From the NCBI GenBank assembly GCA_026002025.1, contig BOAU01000042.1:1-17788 (forward strand): DNA of 17,788 bases, written 5' to 3'. This document shows, piece by piece, positions 15,243 to 17,788 of this stretch (position 1 is its first letter; every line of letters begins with the position of its first letter). The notes beneath the pieces were generated by a model. It was not told the DNA's origin. It saw only the letters and a list, made by a program, of their open reading frames with translations, and did no database searches. The stretch is from Spirochaetia bacterium (GTDB lineage Bacteria > Spirochaetota > Spirochaetia > Treponematales > Breznakiellaceae). The position numbers and the translations under genes were made by a program.

Positions 15243-16274
15243 ATGTCCCCCATCCCGGTCCTGATCCTCTTTGGCCCTACGGCGTCGGGGAAAACTGAGA
15301 TCCTTAAGCGTCTATTTGACGCACAGTTTTTTTCCGCCGGCGCTCCCTTCAAGGCGGAGATCGTTTCCGCCGATTCCATGCAGGTCTACCGGGGGATGGA
15401 TATCGGCACCGCCAAGCCTTCCCCGGCGGAACGGGCCCGAATTTCCCATCATCTTATTGATATCCGCAACCCCGATGAACAGTTCCATGCCGGGGATTTT
15501 GTCCGCCTGGCGGACCTTTGTTGCGCCGAAATCGCCGGCCGGGGCGCGCTGCCCGTGATTTCCGGGGGCACGGGCTTTTACCTCAAGAATTTTATTCTGG
15601 GCCTCCCCGCCGCGCCCCCTTCGGACGCCGGGATACGGGACGCCTTAAAAGAGGAATTGCAAAGCCGGGGCGCCTCCGCCCTGATGGAAGAACTGGCCCG
15701 CTGCGACCCGGTGAGCGCCCACAGAATCCACATTAACGATGAATACCGCATCCTGCGGGCTCTGGAAGTGTTCCGGCTTTCCGGGAAGCCCCTCAGCTCA
15801 TACTCCGTGTCAGGGGGCGCAGGCGGCGCCCCGGAAGGCGAGTCTGTAGAAGGCCTTGCCGCCGAAGGCGGCCCTTCACGAAAAGGGCGCTATCGGTTCC
15901 TCATCATCGGCCTTGAATGGGAACGGGGGGAACTCTATAGCCGGATTAATCTGCGCAGCGCGGAAATGTTCCGGGCAGGACTTCCAACCGAGGTACAGCG
16001 GCTGCGGGAACAGGGTTATAGCCCGGATGATCCGGGGCTTAAGGCCATCGGTTACAGGGAATTTTTCATCGAAGATACGCCGGGGCACTACCGTTTTGCG
16101 GAGGATCCGGCGGGGATGGAAACCCTGGTTGCCCAAAACAGCCGCCATTACGCCAAGCGGCAGATCACTTTTTTTGCATCCATACCGGAAGTTAAGTGGG
16201 TGGTTATGGGAGACCATGGCGGCGACAATCCGGTCAGCCGAATTCGCCGGGAGTTGGAGGAGTTTTTAAAGTGA
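15243..16274 (+). CDS. miaA: tRNA dimethylallyltransferase
   Basis: Transfers a dimethylallyl group to A37 of tRNAs reading U-starting codons. At 343 residues it is slightly longer than typical MiaA. Motifs: P-loop G-P-T-A-S-G-K-T (11-18), S-A-D-S-M-Q-V-Y-R-G-M-D-I-G-T-A-K-P (42-59), H-H-L-I-D-I (69-74), V-I-S-G-G-T-G-F-Y-L (105-114), the D-E-Y-R-I-L-R-A-L-E-V segment (166-176), and R-H-Y-A-K-R-Q (301-307) near the C-terminus. Residues 190-214 are a Gly/Glu/Ala/Ser-rich insert before the strand R-Y-R-F-L-I-I-G-L-E. I chose the ATG at 15243 because the P-loop follows it directly; a longer frame opening at 15144 would overlap the omega gene with low-quality sequence. No strong ribosome-binding site is seen, so coupling to the omega gene is likely. 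Its last 9 bases overlap the 3' end of the antitoxin gene tail to tail. Confidence 0.95.
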   Translation: MSPIPVLILFGPTASGKTEILKRLFDAQFFSAGAPFKAEIVSADSMQVYRGMDIGTAKPSPAERARISHHLIDIRNPDEQFHAGDFVRLADLCCAEIAGRGALPVISGGTGFYLKNFILGLPAAPPSDAGIRDALKEELQSRGASALMEELARCDPVSAHRIHINDEYRILRALEVFRLSGKPLSSYSVSGGAGGAPEGESVEGLAAEGGPSRKGRYRFLIIGLEWERGELYSRINLRSAEMFRAGLPTEVQRLREQGYSPDDPGLKAIGYREFFIEDTPGHYRFAEDPAGMETLVAQNSRHYAKRQITFFASIPEVKWVVMGDHGGDNPVSRIRRELEEFLK

Positions 16275-16553
16275 GTGGAGCATTGCCTCCCGCAAGATAG
16301 CGTTCATCCGGGTTTGATAGCCCTTTCCGGTCTTTTTCAGCCATGCCACCACATCCGCGTCCAGCTTGCAGTTAACCGGAACCTTGACCGGTCGATATAA
16401 ATCCCGGTCTTTCCAAAGATGAAAACCTGAAAAATCTGTTATTTCAGGCATATCCGAACAATCGATGTCTTCATCCTTAATACTGTCCAGCCGTTCCCAA
16501 TCTTCCTTAGTGGGTTTTGGAACGGTTTCCAAAGTATAAGTTACCATTGCCAT
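16266..16553 (-). CDS. brnA: BrnA antitoxin, ribbon-helix-helix DNA-binding
   Basis: Antitoxin and autorepressor of a type II toxin-antitoxin pair, 95 residues. It carries the BrnA signature: D-E-D-I-D-C-S-D-M-P-E-I-T-D-F-S-G (mid-protein), Y-R-P-V-K-V-P-V, then L-D-A-D-V-V-A-W-L-K-K-T-G-K-G-Y-Q-T-R-M-N-A-I-L-R, the DNA-binding ribbon-helix-helix region at the C-terminus. I chose the ATG at 16553 because AAGGAGG lies 6 bases upstream; an upstream ATG at 16658 lies inside the toxin gene and would add 35 unrelated residues. The ATG two codons later (16547) is an alternative. The gene overlaps the end of the toxin gene by 47 bp and miaA by 9 bp. Confidence 0.93.
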   Translation of the reverse strand: MAMVTYTLETVPKPTKEDWERLDSIKDEDIDCSDMPEITDFSGFHLWKDRDLYRPVKVPVNCKLDADVVAWLKKTGKGYQTRMNAILREAMLHSL

Positions 16554-16815
16554 AATAATCCTCCTTTTCCCATTTTTTTGCAGGCCTGGCCGAAATAATC
16601 CTTGTGGTGTCCGGGGCTGTTTCTGTTGCGGCCACATACAGAATACGGCCATCCGCATTACCGATGAGGATATGCCGGTCCTCGTTTACGCTATGCCTGG
16701 TATCATACTGGTCCCAAAGCATTTCATCATTAAAAACAAGGACCGCCTGTTCAAAGCTAACCTTATGCTTTTTGATATTGGCCTTGTTTTTCCGCTTATC
16801 CCAGGTGAATTTCAT
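16507..16815 (-). CDS. brnT: BrnT toxin, RelE-like ribonuclease fold
   Basis: Toxin of the BrnT/BrnA pair; family members inhibit translation by RNA cleavage. The 102 residues begin F-T-W-D-K-R-K-N-K-A-N-I-K-K-H-K-V-S-F-E-Q-A-V, the N-terminal BrnT motif, followed by I-L-I-G-N-A-D-G-R-I-L-Y-V and T-R-I-I-S-A-R-P-A-K-K-W-E, the C-terminal strand and catalytic-type Arg/Lys segment. The last ~15 residues (Y-Y-G-N-G-N-L-Y-F-G-N-R) are read through the antitoxin ribosome-binding site and start and look like a tail added by the overlap. Start: ATG with AGGGGG five bases upstream. Toxin first, antitoxin second is the usual BrnTA order. Confidence 0.93.
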   Translation of the reverse strand: MKFTWDKRKNKANIKKHKVSFEQAVLVFNDEMLWDQYDTRHSVNEDRHILIGNADGRILYVAATETAPDTTRIISARPAKKWEKEDYYGNGNLYFGNRSKTH

Positions 16816-16840
16816 GTTTTCCCCCTGGAACTATAAAGAA

Positions 16841-16869
16841 AGTATAGATGAAAATATCTACATTGTCAA
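16841..16869 (-). promoter_or_regulatory. Consensus sigma70 promoter of brnTA
   Basis: On the minus strand a perfect TTGACA (16864-16869) and TATACT (16841-16846) are separated by exactly 17 bp. The strong promoter fits a module held down by autorepression. Confidence 0.8.
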
Positions 16870-16876
16870 GTGTAGA
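16845..16876. promoter_or_regulatory. Probable BrnA operator dyads
   Basis: Two inverted repeats overlap the promoter: TAGAT-6 bp-ATCTA (16845-16860), touching the -10 box, and TCTACA-8 bp-TGTAGA (16857-16876), spanning the -35 box. BrnA proteins repress their own promoters, so these are likely binding sites; the assignment is by position only. Confidence 0.5.
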
Positions 16877-16969
16877 CTTTTCCCGAATTTGACATGAAAT
16901 CGGCGTAAATTTTGTTGTTGTTTTCATAATATATATAGGACATCAGGATGGATGGCGCTTTAATCGGCA

Positions 16970-16990
16970 GGTGAATTTTTCAAATTCACC
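16970..16990 (+). other. Hairpin in the leader of the bS22-like gene
   Basis: GGTGAATTT-TTC-AAATTCACC is a perfect 9-bp stem, 94 bases before the start codon. The sequence after it is C-rich, then T-rich (CCCTTGATCTTTTATTTTC), without an immediate T-run. It could be an attenuator, an autoregulatory site or a weak terminator. No convincing promoter with correct spacing was found in the AT-rich stretch at 16905-16940. Confidence 0.4.
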
Positions 16991-17084
16991 CCTTGATCTT
17001 TTATTTTCTCTGTTTCATACTATGAAAACTTTCCTGGGAGTTTTGGTACAACCGGGGATATTCTTTTTATAAGGAGACGCCGAA

Positions 17085-17174
17085 GTGCCCTGCGGAAGAA
17101 AACGCAAACTGAGAAAGATTGCGACCCATAAACGTAAGAAGAAGCTGCGGAAGAATCGACATAAGAATAAGTAA
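17085..17174 (+). CDS. Small basic ribosomal protein, bS22 / AURKAIP1-COX24 family
   Basis: A 29-residue, extremely basic protein that begins M-P-C-G-R-K-R-K and contains K-I-A-T-H-K-R-K-K-K-L-R-K-N-R-H-K. This matches the bacterial AURKAIP1/COX24-domain proteins known from Bacteroidetes and spirochaetes, related to mitochondrial mS38 and mycobacterial bS22, which sit on the small ribosomal subunit near its RNA core. The start is GTG, with AAGGAG (17071-17076) 8 bases upstream. Its neighbour downstream is dxs. It is easily missed by gene finders because of its size. A longer protein is excluded by upstream sequence without a matching frame or start. Confidence 0.87.
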   Translation: MPCGRKRKLRKIATHKRKKKLRKNRHKNK

Positions 17175-17194
17175 ATCGGGATGCCCTGGGGTTA

Positions 17195-17216
17195 AAAGAC
17201 CCTAAAAGGTGTCTTT
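17195..17216 (+). terminator. Possible weak terminator after the bS22-like gene
   Basis: AAAGACCCT-AAA-AGG(T)GTCTTT forms a 9-bp stem with one bulged T, 20 bases after the stop codon. It ends in TTT then ATC, so U-run support is poor. A second hairpin, GGCCC-TTTC-GGGCC (17234-17247), follows without a T-run. The stretch 17175-17358 shows no convincing gene. Confidence 0.3.
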
Positions 17217-17358
17217 ATCAAGAGGGAATCTTCGGCCCTTTCGGGCCTTGATTGAGGAACAAGAGCCGTTTTTGAGAGTTAAGCCCGTTATGATCATAAA
17301 AGGCGGGTCTTTCAAAGGCGGCTTATTCTTTTTTTGCGGTAGAAAATTTAAGTCTTTA

Positions 17359-17788
17359 ATGCAAGAAACCGAATCCCTGTTATCCCATATCCGCGGTCCT
17401 GAGGACGTAAAACGCTTAGGTTTGCCGGAATTGAACCGTCTTGCCGCCGAGCTTCGGGAGACCATTGTGTCTACCGTGAGCCGGAACGGGGGGCATCTGG
17501 CTTCAAATTTAGGGGTGGTGGAGCTTACCATCGCCCTGCACCGGGTTTTTAACTCTCCAAAAGATAAAATTGTCTGGGATGTGGGGCACCAGTGTTATGC
17601 CCATAAACTCCTGACCGGCCGCCTTGACGCTTTCTCCGGCCTGCGGCGGATGGGGGGGCTTGCGGGTTTCCCCAAGGGTTCCGAAAGTCCCCACGATGCC
17701 TTTAACACCGGCCACGCATCCACTTCAATCTCCGCCGCCCTGGGGCTCCTTGCGGGGGAACGCCTGCGGGGAGGGGATGGGATGGCGG
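17359..17788 (+). CDS. dxs: 1-deoxy-D-xylulose-5-phosphate synthase (3' end beyond window)
   Basis: Makes DXP from pyruvate and glyceraldehyde 3-phosphate with thiamine diphosphate, the first step of the MEP isoprenoid pathway. Only the first ~143 residues are present. The N-terminal Dxs signatures are clear: [14 protein letters not shown] (44-57), [20 protein letters not shown] (64-83, including the thiamine-diphosphate-binding His) and [12 protein letters not shown] (118-129). I placed the start at the ATG at 17359, which gives the usual family N-terminus (helix then [12 protein letters not shown]); the frame is open further upstream to an ATG at 17290, and neither has a good ribosome-binding site. 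The product supplies the dimethylallyl precursor that MiaA uses, although the two genes are separated by the toxin-antitoxin pair. Confidence 0.95.
   Translation, partial: MQETESLLSHIRGPEDVKRLGLPELNRLAAELRETIVSTVSRNGGHLASNLGVVELTIALHRVFNSPKDKIVWDVGHQCYAHKLLTGRLDAFSGLRRMGGLAGFPKGSESPHDAFNTGHASTSISAALGLLAGERLRGGDGMA

Noticed and set aside
16889..16940. Promoter for the bS22-like gene from TTGACA at 16889 and the AT-rich run near 16925-16940
   Set aside because: The spacing to any -10-like box is wrong (about 30 bp), and no alternative -35 fits at 16-18 bp.

Overview
This 17.8-kb window looks like chromosome from a spirochaete of the genus Treponema or a near relative. The inference rests on several things together: moderately high G+C, a CUT1 sugar transporter of the LplA/LplB/LplC type without its own ATPase, a short stand-alone phosphotransacetylase, a very short omega-like RNA polymerase subunit in front of miaA, and a 29-residue bS22/COX24-like protein just upstream of dxs. 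Species assignment is not possible from the window alone; a gut-associated, carbohydrate-fermenting treponeme fits best.

Layout. (1) Positions 1-3501, plus strand: a protein cut by the window edge that appears to hold two degenerate HPr-like domains, then a pyruvate,phosphate-dikinase-like protein whose phosphohistidine and PEP domains look intact but whose nucleotide-binding half is eroded. Together they suggest an unconventional PEP-dependent phosphorelay. (2) 3505-4065, minus: an unrecognised 186-residue protein. (3) 4125-8033: a GH3 glycosidase and a LacI-type repressor form a minus-strand operon, divergent from (4) 8034-11589, plus: two sugar-permease genes and a lipoprotein binding-protein gene, closed by a strong intrinsic terminator. 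Two nearly identical 16-bp LacI-type operators (15 of 16 bases the same) sit at the two divergent promoters, so the repressor probably controls its own operon and the transporter. Between the promoters lies a ~212-bp inverted-repeat element flanked by an 11-bp direct repeat, resembling a MITE insertion. (5) 11646-14898, minus: phosphotransacetylase followed by a coupled TPR-protein gene; the 5' leader of pta has two hairpins and a possible 18-codon leader ORF. (6) 15035-16274, plus: omega-like subunit and miaA. (7) 16266-16815, minus: a BrnT/BrnA toxin-antitoxin pair with a consensus promoter overlapped by dyads. (8) 17085-17788, plus: the tiny bS22-like ribosomal protein and the 5' part of dxs, which runs off the window.

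Working together: the transporter probably imports a short oligosaccharide, the GH3 enzyme (no signal peptide) hydrolyses it in the cytoplasm, and Pta serves acetate/ATP metabolism. The remaining genes are housekeeping (tRNA modification, transcription, ribosome, isoprenoids), with the toxin-antitoxin pair as a small accessory insertion.
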